The notes under the pieces: generated by a model
Databases searched by the model: none
Told to the model about the DNA's origin: nothing
Seen by the model: the letters and a program-made list of their open reading frames with translations, nothing else
Origin: JAIQET01 sp035542575
Lineage (GTDB): Bacteria; Acidobacteriota; Terriglobia; Terriglobales; Acidobacteriaceae
Assembly (NCBI GenBank): GCA_035542575.1
Contig: DATKLE010000166.1
Span: 62,001 to 126,000, forward strand
Direction of reading: 5' to 3'
Length of the DNA: 64,000 nucleotides
Position numbers and translations under genes: made by a program
In this document: positions 40,694-49,361 of the stretch, piece after piece
Position numbering within the stretch: the first letter of the stretch is position 1
How the letters are laid out: every line of letters begins with the position of its first letter

Positions 40694-41808
40694 GCCCTCT
40701 CCTCTTGATGGATGGCCTCCAGCCGCACCTGCTCGCTGAATTCCCAAAGTTGGCGGGAAAGGCGTTCGAGCTTGGCGGTGGAGGGCGGTGGCAACCGGCG
40801 CTTCAGTTCCGGCGACCTTCGCTTGAAAGCCCGCACGCGCGCGGATGATTCTGCCACACGCTCGGCGAATTTGCGGTCGCGCTCAGCTTCTTTCACCAAT
40901 GCCTCATAGGCGCGCACGATCAGTTCTTCCTGGTGGCAGATCAGGCAGAGATCCCCGCCGGCGCGAATGTGCTCGACTGCCGCCTGCTCGATGGGGGCGG
41001 CTTTCAGCACCCCACCCATTTCCAGATCGTCGGAAACGATCAGGCCGCGGTAGCCGATTTTCTTGCGAAGAATGTCGGTGATCCACTTGCCTGACAGCGA
41101 CGCGGGCACGCGTTCATGAGTCACGTCTGGATACGCGGCGTGCGAGACCATGACGAAGGGCAACTGGCGGCGCAGGGTGCGGTAGGGAAGCAGATCTTCC
41201 TGCCACATCTGGCGCAGCGGCTTGTTGACGGCGGGCAGCTCGTGGTGGGTATCGAGCTTGGCCTCGCCCAGGCCGGGGAAGTGTTTGCCGCAGCCCAGCA
41301 CTCCTGTACCCCGCAGTCCGGCGAGAAACTCGCGGGCGTAGGCAATAACGTGGCGGGGATCGGGCGAGACCGCGCGCGAACTCATGACCGCGTGAGACGC
41401 AGGCAACGCCAAGTCCAGAACCGGAGCGAAGTCGGTGTTGAAGCCGAGTGCGCGGCAGGACTCGCCAATCAGTTTGCCGTGCTTGCGGAAGAGGCGGCGG
41501 TCTCGGCTCGCGAAGACTTCGGCGGCCGACGGCGCAGGGGCGACGGCATTCTTCAGGCGGTCCACGGTGCCGCCCTCCATGTCCACACACAGAAACAGGG
41601 GCGTCGCGACGCAAGCCTGGCACTCTTTCAACAGCGCGTGAGTCTGCTGGGGATTGACGATGTTGCGGGCGAAGAGGATCACGCCCGCGGGTTGCAGGCG
41701 GGTGAGCAGGGAGCGGAGGCGCGGCGAGGCGCTGACGCCGTCGAAGCCGACAATGAAGAGACGTCCAACCCCGCCACGCGATCTGGACGATATTGCTGTT
41801 CTGACCAT
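40690..41808 (-). CDS. nagZ: Beta-N-acetylhexosaminidase (glycoside hydrolase family 3)
   Basis: A 372-residue cytoplasmic GH3 enzyme that removes GlcNAc from anhydro-muropeptides. Landmarks are VGFDG (about 20), VDMEGGTVDRL (about 73), GKHFPGLGEAKLDTHHELP (from about 173) with the catalytic Asp-x-His dyad, and the nucleophile Asp in VSDDLEMGG (about 258-265). The product anhydro-MurNAc is the substrate of the overlapping anmK gene. The C-terminal 80 residues are basic and helical. It is upstream of anmK with a four-base overlap. Confidence 0.93.
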   Translation of the reverse strand: MVRTAISSRSRGGVGRLFIVGFDGVSASPRLRSLLTRLQPAGVILFARNIVNPQQTHALLKECQACVATPLFLCVDMEGGTVDRLKNAVAPAPSAAEVFASRDRRLFRKHGKLIGESCRALGFNTDFAPVLDLALPASHAVMSSRAVSPDPRHVIAYAREFLAGLRGTGVLGCGKHFPGLGEAKLDTHHELPAVNKPLRQMWQEDLLPYRTLRRQLPFVMVSHAAYPDVTHERVPASLSGKWITDILRKKIGYRGLIVSDDLEMGGVLKAAPIEQAAVEHIRAGGDLCLICHQEELIVRAYEALVKEAERDRKFAERVAESSARVRAFKRRSPELKRRLPPPSTAKLERLSRQLWEFSEQVRLEAIHQEERA

Positions 41809-41863
41809 TACAAGCGTGACTTAAAGTGTCGGTTAAAGTTAGGCGCAGCTCCCAGCACCAGCC

Positions 41864-44524
41864 TTACTCGACTTGTTTCTTTAGCTCCGCCAGCAGATTC
41901 AACGCTTCCAGCGGCGTCAGCCGATTCAGGTCCACCTCCCGCAATCGCTCCAATACCGGTTGCGAGAGCGGGGTGAAGATCGTCAACTGGGCCGGGGGAC
42001 GCGGTTGCAACTCGTCGCTGGCGAGCTGGGCGGTCAGTTGTTGCTCGGCGCTTTCATGTTCGGCCAGAACCTCGCGGGCGCGCTCGATGACTTCATTCGG
42101 CAGGCCCGCGAGCTTGGCCACTTCGATGCCGTAGCTGCGGTCCGCGGCGCCGGGCTCGACCTTGCGGAGGAAGACAATCCCGCCTCCGGTTTCTTTCACG
42201 GAGACGTGATAGTTCTTCACCCCGGAAAGCTGATCGGCCAGTTCGGTCAGCTCGAAATAATGGGTTGCGAACAAAGTCTTGGCGCGGGTGCGGGCGTGGA
42301 TGTATTCGACCGCCGCCCAGGCGATGGCCAGGCCGTCATAGGTGGCGGTGCCACGGCCGACTTCGTCAAGAAGAATCAACGATCTCGGCGTCGCAGTGTG
42401 CAGAATGGACGCGGTCTCGGTCATCTCGACCATGAAGGTGGAGCGGCCGCGCGCCAGGTTATCGCTGGCGCCGATGCGGGTAAAGACGCGATCCACCACA
42501 CTGAGCCGCGCCGAGCGCGCGGGCACGAACGATCCCATCTGGGCAAGAATCACGCTCAGCGCGGCCTGGCGGAGATAGGTGGACTTGCCTCCCATGTTCG
42601 GGCCGGTGAGCACCAGAACGGTGTGTGTGGTCGAGTTGAGGAACAGATCATTGGGGACAAATCGCTCCCCGCCTCCGGCAAGTTCCTGCTGCTCGATGAC
42701 GGGATGACGGCCTCCGATGATCTCGATGTCGCCCGAGTCATCAAAAACGGGGCGGCAGTAGCTGCGAAGGGCGGCGACGTGCGCCAGCGACGCCAGCACG
42801 TCCACCTCGGCCAGCGCCAGCGCCGTCTGCCGGATGCGTTTGGCTTCTCCGGCAATGGCCGACCGCAACTCGGCGAACAAGCGGCGCTCGATTTCGACGA
42901 TCTTCTCCTGGGCATCCAGGATCTTTGACTCGTATTCTTTCAGCTCGGGCGTGGTGAATCGCTCGGCGTTGACCAGGGTCTGCTTGCGCTCGTAGTCGGG
43001 CGGAACCAGGTGCAGATTGGGTTTCGAAACCTCGAGGTAATAGCCGAAGATGGAGTTGAACTTCACCTTTAACGAAGCGATGCCGGTGCGCTGGCGCTCC
43101 CGCTGCTCGATCTGGGCGAGGTACTGCTTGCTGTTGCGGCTGAGGTCGCGCAGCTGATCGAGTTCCTTGTCTATACCACTTTGGATAACACCGCCATCGC
43201 TGAGCGAGATCGGCGGCTCGGGGACAATGGTCCTATCAATCCGCTCGCGGAGATCGAAGAGTTCATCCACGTTCTTGTGCAGAACCTGCAGTCGCTCCGT
43301 AGCCAACCGTGTCAACGCCGTTCGTACGGCCGGGATCTTCGCCAACGAAGCCGCCAGGGCGAGCACATCGCGGGGATTGGCGGTTTCCAGGGTGACCCGG
43401 CTGAGCAGGCGTTCAAGATCGAGAATCCCATCGAGGGCGCGGCGCAGTTCCTCGCGCGCCACGATCTCTTTGACCTGCGCTTCAACCGCGTCCAGGCGGG
43501 CGTTGATCTCGGGGAGTTCGATGGACGGCCGCAGCATCCAGGAACGCAGCAGGCGCTTGCCCATGGGGGTGACGGTCGAGTCGAGCGAGCGGAACAGGGT
43601 CACCCCTGCGTCCGTCCCGGCGAACAGCGGTTCGATCAGCTCCAGGTTGCGCACCGTGACCGCGTCCAGGACCAGGCAGTTCTGGCGCTCGTAGAAGCCG
43701 ATGCGATCCACATGGTCAAGAGTCCCGCGCTGGGTGGAGCGGACGTAATAGAGGATGGCCCCTGCCGCCGAGGCGGCTGCGGGTTTGCCGGCCAGGCCGA
43801 AACCCTCGAGGGACAAAACACCGAAGTGATTTTCGAGCAGCGGAATGGCGTGGTCAGGGGCGAAGATCCAGTCGTCGAGCGGGGTTTCGGCGAGGGCGGG
43901 AAGCGGCGTCCACTTCGCGGGCTGGAGGGGTGAAACGCTCGTCCCTACATCAGCAGTGGCCGCAGGCGCGCTCTCGAACAGCGGAGCCGAAGAAGCATAC
44001 AGAATCTCCTTCGGCCGCAACTGCCGCAGCTCTTCTTCAATCCGGCGGGCGGCGTCTTGGCCGTGAAATTCAGTGGCACGAAATTCGCCGGTGGATAGGT
44101 CTAACGCGGCGAAGCCCACTCGATCGCCGACCCGGCCCATGGCGGCGAGGAAGTTGTTCTCCTCAGAACTCAGCGCAGAAGCGGCCGTTCCCGGCGTGAC
44201 CACACGGGTCACTTCGCGGCGCACCAGTTTCTTGGCCAGGCGGGGATCTTCCACCTGGTCGCAGATGGCCACTTTGAATCCCTTGCGGATCAGCTTGGAG
44301 ATGTAGCCCTCGGCGGCATGGTAGGGCACGCCACACATGGGCACGGCGATACCTTTTTCCTTGTTGCGCGAGGTCAGCGTGATCTGCAGTTCGCGTGAGG
44401 CGAGGATGGCATCGTCAAAGAAGAGCTCGTAGAAATCCCCCAAGCGAAAGAACAGCAGGGCAGTGGGATGCTCCTTCTTGATGGCGGCGTACTGCCGCAT
44501 CAGCGGGGTGGACGGCTCGGTCAT
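41864..44524 (-). CDS. mutS: DNA mismatch repair protein MutS
   Basis: An 886-residue mismatch recognition ATPase. The mismatch-reading wedge FYE is at residues 31-33 (RLGDFYELFFDDA). The core contains the lever and clamp domains. The ABC-type ATPase has Walker A TGPNMGGKST near residue 640 and DEVGRGTATYDG downstream. The length is normal for MutS1, so it is not the shorter MutS2. The gene has its own transcription unit between nagZ and the galT-like gene, which is on the opposite strand. MutL is not in the window. Confidence 0.96.
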   Translation of the reverse strand: MTEPSTPLMRQYAAIKKEHPTALLFFRLGDFYELFFDDAILASRELQITLTSRNKEKGIAVPMCGVPYHAAEGYISKLIRKGFKVAICDQVEDPRLAKKLVRREVTRVVTPGTAASALSSEENNFLAAMGRVGDRVGFAALDLSTGEFRATEFHGQDAARRIEEELRQLRPKEILYASSAPLFESAPAATADVGTSVSPLQPAKWTPLPALAETPLDDWIFAPDHAIPLLENHFGVLSLEGFGLAGKPAAASAAGAILYYVRSTQRGTLDHVDRIGFYERQNCLVLDAVTVRNLELIEPLFAGTDAGVTLFRSLDSTVTPMGKRLLRSWMLRPSIELPEINARLDAVEAQVKEIVAREELRRALDGILDLERLLSRVTLETANPRDVLALAASLAKIPAVRTALTRLATERLQVLHKNVDELFDLRERIDRTIVPEPPISLSDGGVIQSGIDKELDQLRDLSRNSKQYLAQIEQRERQRTGIASLKVKFNSIFGYYLEVSKPNLHLVPPDYERKQTLVNAERFTTPELKEYESKILDAQEKIVEIERRLFAELRSAIAGEAKRIRQTALALAEVDVLASLAHVAALRSYCRPVFDDSGDIEIIGGRHPVIEQQELAGGGERFVPNDLFLNSTTHTVLVLTGPNMGGKSTYLRQAALSVILAQMGSFVPARSARLSVVDRVFTRIGASDNLARGRSTFMVEMTETASILHTATPRSLILLDEVGRGTATYDGLAIAWAAVEYIHARTRAKTLFATHYFELTELADQLSGVKNYHVSVKETGGGIVFLRKVEPGAADRSYGIEVAKLAGLPNEVIERAREVLAEHESAEQQLTAQLASDELQPRPPAQLTIFTPLSQPVLERLREVDLNRLTPLEALNLLAELKKQVE

Positions 44525-44628
44525 TTCCGGCGGCTTCGTGGGCGGATTATAACAAACGGAGGCGGCAGCCCTCGGCGACGGAAATCACAGTTGACGCACA
44601 CTCCGCAGCAGTGGTCTCCTACAGTGGC

Positions 44629-45624
44629 ATGGAACTGCGTAAAGATCCCATCACACGCTCCTGGGTGATCACCGGGGATGACGTTCCCGACGCTGCGCCC
44701 CGCTCGGGGGGGCCCTGCGCATTTTGTCCGGATGCCCCGGCGGCGCCGCAACTGGTGTCGAGCGCGGCATCGGTAGACGGGGGACCGTGGTCGGCGCGTG
44801 CAGTGGTACATCCCATGGCCCTCTACCGTATTGAAGGCGAACCGTCACGCCGGGCGGACGGCATCTACGATCGCATGCGCTCGGTCGGCGCGCACGAGGT
44901 GCTGGTAGAGAACCGCCGCCACGACGGCCACCTGTGGAACGCGTCCGACGCCGAGATCGAGCAGTTTCTGCTGCTGGCTGCGCAGCGCATCCATGACCTC
45001 AAGCGCGACCAGCGCTTCAAGTACATCAGCATCTTCAAGAACCACGGGATCAGCGCGGGGCAGGAGTTTGAGCATCCCAACTCGCAGCTCACCGCCACCA
45101 CCTTCGTGCCGCGGCGCGTGCTCTATGAGCTGCGCGCCGGCCGGGACTATTTTGAGAAGAAGGAACGCTGCGTATTTTGCGACATCATTTCGCAAGAACT
45201 GCACCAGGACCAGCGGGTGGTGGAGTCGCGCGGCGACTATCTTTCGATGTGCCCGTACGCGCCACGCGTGCCCTACGAAACCTGGATCCTGCCGCGGACG
45301 CATGAAGCCAGCTTTGAGCGCCTCGGACTGGCGCGGCCGGGCACGCTGCGCGATCTGGGCGGGCTTCTGCGCCGCACCCTGCAACGGATTCGCACGGTCA
45401 CCGAAGACTTCCACATGGTGCTGCACACCTCGCCCAACAGCCTGCATCGCTCCGAGAGCCTTGGGTACTGGAAGACGATCGACGAAGACTATCACTGGCA
45501 CTTCGAGATTCTGCCCATCGTTTCGGCCAAGGCAAAGTCGTACACCTTCAAAGAGGTGTACTATTCGCCGGTCGCGTCGGAGACGGCGGTGGCCCGGCTG
45601 CGGGCGGCCAAGATCGAGGCCTAG
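44629..45624 (+). CDS. GalT-like nucleotidyltransferase with an altered active site
   Basis: A 331-residue HIT-superfamily protein similar to galactose-1-phosphate uridylyltransferase. A zinc-type CxxC is at C30/C33, the substrate-binding KNHGISAGQ is near 137, and the second-half triad H289-W-H291 is in DYHWHFEILP. The catalytic HPHxQ of GalT reads H149-P150-N151-S152-Q153, so the nucleophilic His is Asn (codon AAC, 45079-45081). The uridylyl-His intermediate therefore cannot form in the usual way. It may be a distinct family of related nucleotidyltransferase, or inactive. The start could be the upstream GTG at 44611. Confidence 0.7.
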   Translation: MELRKDPITRSWVITGDDVPDAAPRSGGPCAFCPDAPAAPQLVSSAASVDGGPWSARAVVHPMALYRIEGEPSRRADGIYDRMRSVGAHEVLVENRRHDGHLWNASDAEIEQFLLLAAQRIHDLKRDQRFKYISIFKNHGISAGQEFEHPNSQLTATTFVPRRVLYELRAGRDYFEKKERCVFCDIISQELHQDQRVVESRGDYLSMCPYAPRVPYETWILPRTHEASFERLGLARPGTLRDLGGLLRRTLQRIRTVTEDFHMVLHTSPNSLHRSESLGYWKTIDEDYHWHFEILPIVSAKAKSYTFKEVYYSPVASETAVARLRAAKIEA

Positions 45625-45727
45625 ATGTGAGCGCAAGTTGTTGACGAGCGAAGTCCTCCGTTCCCCGTTCTCGGCTCTCCACGGAAGTCTGCGGTGCACC
45701 AGTCATTTCCTGCGAGATAATCTCAGC

Positions 45728-46090
45728 ATGACGGTTCGGCGCATGAAGAGCTATACCGGCGGACAGGGATATGTGTACCAGTACTACTTTGTCGGGAAGC
45801 GGGCAGCGCCGGACACTTCTTCCTGCGGGCCTTCGACCGAGTACATCTTCGATGTCACTTCCGACCGCAAGACCACGTATGCGGTCAGCGTTCTGCTGTC
45901 CCAGGAAGCCGTGGAGGCTTGGGCCGCAGCACATAAGCGGCGGCTCACCGACGCCGAGCAGTACGGGGCGGTGAAGATGCGACTGTTCCGGGCCTTTGAT
46001 GAGATTGAGGACATGAAGGGACAGGGGCGACGGCTGGAGGTTACCGCGGCAACCCTGGAAGAAGTATTGAGCACGCTCGGGGTGCAATAG
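45728..46090 (+). CDS. Conserved hypothetical protein
   Basis: A 120-residue protein beginning MTVRRMKSYTGGQGYVYQYYFVGKR. The first part reads as a beta-rich region (GYVYQYYFVGKR, EYIFDVTSDRKTTYAVSVLL), the second as helices (QEAVEAWAAAHKRRLTDAEQYGAVKMRLFRAFD). Residue composition and codon use are protein-like, so it is likely real. I do not recognise the family. It follows the GalT-like gene by about 100 bases on the same strand. Confidence 0.55.
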   Translation: MTVRRMKSYTGGQGYVYQYYFVGKRAAPDTSSCGPSTEYIFDVTSDRKTTYAVSVLLSQEAVEAWAAAHKRRLTDAEQYGAVKMRLFRAFDEIEDMKGQGRRLEVTAATLEEVLSTLGVQ

Positions 46091-46154
46091 GCGGAACTGT
46101 CCGTATGACGCGTCCAGGCGGCCAGCCGGACCTTTCGACTTCGCTCCGGCAGGC

Positions 46155-46168
46155 TGCCGGCGCTACGG
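46155..46168. repeat. GCCGGCGCTAC repeat fragment
   Basis: GCCGGCGCTACGGC matches the tail of the palindromic elements at 32247-32269 and 58251-58273. It lies directly beside the CRP-type site of the heme operon. Confidence 0.4.
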
Positions 46169-46171
46169 CCT

Positions 46172-46187
46172 TGTGACATCTGTCACA
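46172..46187. promoter_or_regulatory. CRP/FNR-superfamily operator of the heme operon
   Basis: TGTGACATCTGTCACA is a perfect CRP-type palindrome (TGTGA-N6-TCACA; the inner bases C...G also pair). A half-site TGTGACA follows at 46194-46200. The centre at 46179.5 is about 70 bases upstream of the start site predicted from the -10 at 46237-46242, near a helically phased class I position. Confidence 0.7.
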
Positions 46188-46236
46188 TGGACTTGTGACA
46201 TGGCTTGCTGCCGTGTGCCCTATCCACCGAGCAGAC

Positions 46237-46242
46237 TATAAT
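46237..46242 (+). promoter_or_regulatory. Consensus -10 box of the heme operon
   Basis: Perfect TATAAT, 57 bases before the hemX start. The -35 region at correct spacing is poor (GTGCCC or TGTGCC), as expected for an activator-dependent promoter. Confidence 0.55.
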
Positions 46243-46298
46243 CACTGAATCGGAACGGGAGAGGATGCCCGAACCGGTGCAGGCGGTCTTTCACACTT

Positions 46299-47111
46299 AT
46301 GTCCATACTTTGGCTGCGAGTTGCGCTCGGCTGTTATGCCGTGGGGCTGTTGTACGCCCTGGTGGCGCTGACCCGGACCAGCGAACTGCTGGGTAAAATC
46401 GCGCTGCATGCCGCCTATCTTGGCATGGTCTTTCACTTTGTATCGCTCATGGAGTCGGTGATCCTGTCGGGTCAGATCGCGTTGGCCTCGGCGCACAACT
46501 CCATTTCTTTGCTGGGTTTTCTGATCATGACGGTGTTCATGATCGCCTACATGGTCTACAAGACCACGTCGCCGGGGATCGTCGTCTTCCCCCTGGTGTT
46601 TCTGCTGACCTTCGTGGCCGCCACCGGACAGCAACCGTTCCTGCTGACCTCGCCGGGAATGCGCACCGGGTGGTTGTTCGCCCACATTGCCATGATCTTC
46701 ACGGGATATGCGGCGCTGATCTTGAGCTTTGGGGCCAGCCTGCTGTACCTGCTGCAGGAACGCAGTCTGAAATCGAAACGCTCGGGGATGCTCTCGCGCC
46801 TGCCCGCGCTGGAAGTGATTGATGAGATCGGTTACCGCTCCCTGCTCCTCGGCTTTCCGTTTATGACGCTGGGGCTGATTGCCGGCACTGTGGTGGCGCA
46901 ATCCACCTTCGGGCGGGTGAACTTTCTTGATCCCAAGATTCTGCTCTCCATCCTGATGTGGGCGGTGTACCTGATCATGCTGTATACCCGCTGGAATTCG
47001 GGATGGCGGGGGCGGCGCGCGGCGTACCTGGCGACGGGCGCGTTTGTCGCGGCGGTGGTGGCGTGGGCGGCCAACTACTTCAGCACGATTCACAGGTTTG
47101 TCCGGACATGA
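46299..47111 (+). CDS. hemX: HemX/CcsA-family cytochrome c assembly-like membrane protein
   Basis: A 270-residue protein with eight predicted transmembrane helices. The CcsA/CcmC core shows in GWLFAHIAMIFTGYAALILSFGASLLYLL and ILMWAVYLIMLYTRW. Such proteins bind or move heme, and HemX in Bacillus limits glutamyl-tRNA reductase level. Its stop overlaps the hemA start (ATGA, 47108-47111), so the two are translationally coupled. This gene is the first of the heme operon and is preceded by the CRP-type site and the TATAAT box. Confidence 0.85.
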   Translation: MSILWLRVALGCYAVGLLYALVALTRTSELLGKIALHAAYLGMVFHFVSLMESVILSGQIALASAHNSISLLGFLIMTVFMIAYMVYKTTSPGIVVFPLVFLLTFVAATGQQPFLLTSPGMRTGWLFAHIAMIFTGYAALILSFGASLLYLLQERSLKSKRSGMLSRLPALEVIDEIGYRSLLLGFPFMTLGLIAGTVVAQSTFGRVNFLDPKILLSILMWAVYLIMLYTRWNSGWRGRRAAYLATGAFVAAVVAWAANYFSTIHRFVRT

Positions 47112-48406
47112 ACTTTCAGCTCATCGGCGTGAATCACAACTCGGCGCCGGTGGAGGTGCGCGAGCGCCTCGCCATTCCCGAATCGCGCCTGCCGGAAGCC
47201 CTGAAGCGCCTGGCGCAGCACCCGGGGGTGGACGAAGGGCTGATTCTTTCGACCTGCAACCGCGTGGAGCTGCTGGCCCAGACTCGCAATGGGAGCGCCG
47301 ACCTCCGCGGCTTTGTGCGCGACTATTTTCATCTGGAGCCGGCGGATTTGGATCCCCATCTTTACGAGTTTCGTGAACAAGACGCGATCCGCCACATATT
47401 CCGCGTCACCTCCAGTTTGGATTCCATGGTGGTGGGCGAGCCGCAGATTCTCGGCCAGGTGAAGGAGGCCTATGCCACCGCGCGCGCAGTCGGCGCGGTG
47501 CACTCGCAGCTCGACCAGTTACTGACCCGCGCGTTCGCCGTGGCCAAGCGGGTGCGCACGGAGACCGCGGTGGGGTCGTCTTCGGTGTCAGTAGCGTCGG
47601 TTGCCGTGGAGCTGGCCAAGAAAATATTTGGCTCGCTGCACGGCAAGCACGTATACCTGGTCGGGGCGGGGAAGATGAGCGAGCTGGCGGCGCGGCATCT
47701 GCTGGCGCATGGGGCTGCGTCCATTTTCGTGGCCAACCGCACCTACGACCGTGCCATCGGCTTGGCGCAGAAGTTTAACGGTCAGGCCATAGAGTTCAGC
47801 CGGCTCTACGACACCTGCGATCGTGGCGACATCGTAATCACTTCCACCGGCGCGCCCGTTGCCATCTTCCGCAAGGAACATGGCGAGATGTTCCTCAGCC
47901 GGCGCAAAAACCGGCCTATGTTCTTCATTGACATTGCGGTGCCGCGCGATGTGGACCCGGAGATGAACAAGCTGGACGGCATCTTCGTCTACGACATTGA
48001 CGATCTGCAGCAGGCGGTGTCGGAGCACGTGGCCGACCGCAAGAAGGAGGCGGAGCGCGCCGAGGCCATCATCAACGACGAGGTAGCGCGTTTTCAGGCG
48101 CGTCTACTGACGCTCGATGTGGTGCCGACGATCGTTTCGCTCCAGGACCATCTCGAGACCATCCGCCAGGCCGAAATTGACCGCGTACGCGGGCGCCTGG
48201 GGGCGCTCTCTCTCGATCAGGAAATGGCCATCGAAACACTCACCCGCGGCATCGTCAACAAGATCATGCACACCCCCATCAGCACCCTGAAGACGGCAGC
48301 GCGGGAGGCGGAGGCGACCACCGTGGTGGACATCGTGCGACGCCTCTTCAACCTGCAGGACAAGAAGGCCGCCAAGTCGGGCGGCGACTCGGGGGCGCGG
48401 AGCTAG
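47108..48406 (+). CDS. hemA: Glutamyl-tRNA reductase
   Basis: A 432-residue enzyme that reduces Glu-tRNA(Glu) to glutamate-1-semialdehyde, the first committed step of C5-pathway heme synthesis. The catalytic Cys is exactly at residue 50 in ILSTCNRVEL. MVVGEPQILGQVKEAY (from about 102) and the NADPH-binding VYLVGAGKMSELAARHL (about 181) follow, then a C-terminal dimerisation helix region. It is coupled to hemX upstream (ATGA) and overlaps hemC by one base (TAGTG). This is the standard A-first order for C5-type bacteria. Confidence 0.96.
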   Translation: MNFQLIGVNHNSAPVEVRERLAIPESRLPEALKRLAQHPGVDEGLILSTCNRVELLAQTRNGSADLRGFVRDYFHLEPADLDPHLYEFREQDAIRHIFRVTSSLDSMVVGEPQILGQVKEAYATARAVGAVHSQLDQLLTRAFAVAKRVRTETAVGSSSVSVASVAVELAKKIFGSLHGKHVYLVGAGKMSELAARHLLAHGAASIFVANRTYDRAIGLAQKFNGQAIEFSRLYDTCDRGDIVITSTGAPVAIFRKEHGEMFLSRRKNRPMFFIDIAVPRDVDPEMNKLDGIFVYDIDDLQQAVSEHVADRKKEAERAEAIINDEVARFQARLLTLDVVPTIVSLQDHLETIRQAEIDRVRGRLGALSLDQEMAIETLTRGIVNKIMHTPISTLKTAAREAEATTVVDIVRRLFNLQDKKAAKSGGDSGARS

Positions 48407-49341
48407 TGGCCCGCCTGCGCATCGGCTCCCGCGGATCGCAACTGGCGCTCTGGCAAGCCAACCACATCAGCTCACTGCTGCGCGAGCGCGGCCACCTGGT
48501 GGAACTCGAGATCATCAAGACGACTGGCGACAAGATTGTGGACGTCGCGCTCGCCAAAGTCGGCACCAAGGGAATGTTCACCAAGGAGATCGAAGAGGCG
48601 CTGGCGGAAGGACGGGTGGACCTGGCGGTGCACAGCCTGAAGGACCTGCCTACGCAGCTGGCGGCGGGCTTCGAGATTGCGGCGATTACCAAGCGGGAGA
48701 ATCCGCGGGATGTATTTTGCTCGCGCAAGTACAAGAGCATTGACGATCTGCCACCAGGCGCGCGGGTGGGCACCAGCAGCCTGCGGCGGCAAGCGCAGCT
48801 GAAGGCGCTGCGGCCGAACCTCAAGATTCATCCCCTGCGCGGGAACGTGGACACTCGTCTGCGCAAGCTGGAAGCAGGCGAATACGACGCGATTATTCTG
48901 GCCGCGGCGGGATTGAACCGGCTGGGTAAGACAGAATTAGTGCAGCAGGTCATTCCGGCGGAGATCATGTGTCCCGCGGCGGGGCAGGGGGCGCTGGGGA
49001 TTGAGATTCGAGCAGGCGATACGGCGACCAGAGAGCATCTTGCGTTTTTGGACGACGCTGCAGCGCGGGCGACTACCACTTGCGAGCGCGCGCTGCTGAA
49101 TAAGCTGGGTGGCGGCTGCCAAGTACCGATCGGGGCGTCGGCCGAGATGCGTCAGGGGCGGCTGCATCTGGAAGGCATTGTCGCGCATCCCGACGGGAGC
49201 AAAGTGCTGCGTGAATCGCGCGATGGGGATGATCCGGTTCAACTCGGCGAAGCGGTCGGTCGTGCGCTGCTCGAGCGCGGTGGGCACGCTATTCTCGAAG
49301 AGGTGTACGGCAAGGGCGTGGCCGTGCCGCAGCAACCGTGA
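48406..49341 (+). CDS. hemC: Porphobilinogen deaminase (hydroxymethylbilane synthase)
   Basis: A 311-residue enzyme that joins four porphobilinogen units into hydroxymethylbilane. The N-terminal LRIGSRGSQLALWQA, the catalytic/substrate residues in HSLKDLPTQL (about 76) and SSLRRQAQL (about 125), and the Cys that carries the dipyrromethane cofactor in GGGCQVPIGA (about 238) are all present. The GTG start shares a base with the hemA stop. The next gene begins 20 bases later but is an AAA+ ATPase, not hemD. Confidence 0.96.
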   Translation: MARLRIGSRGSQLALWQANHISSLLRERGHLVELEIIKTTGDKIVDVALAKVGTKGMFTKEIEEALAEGRVDLAVHSLKDLPTQLAAGFEIAAITKRENPRDVFCSRKYKSIDDLPPGARVGTSSLRRQAQLKALRPNLKIHPLRGNVDTRLRKLEAGEYDAIILAAAGLNRLGKTELVQQVIPAEIMCPAAGQGALGIEIRAGDTATREHLAFLDDAAARATTTCERALLNKLGGGCQVPIGASAEMRQGRLHLEGIVAHPDGSKVLRESRDGDDPVQLGEAVGRALLERGGHAILEEVYGKGVAVPQQP

Positions 49342-49361
49342 AAGCTAGATGAGTGAGGAAT

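Noticed and set aside
39524..40708. 394-codon plus-strand frame across anmK
   Set aside because: Antisense of a conserved kinase with GC-driven open frame and Arg/Gly-rich content.
46237..46298. Riboswitch or attenuator in the heme operon leader
   Set aside because: The leader from the predicted start to hemX is only about 50 bases and shows no conserved riboswitch motif or terminator.
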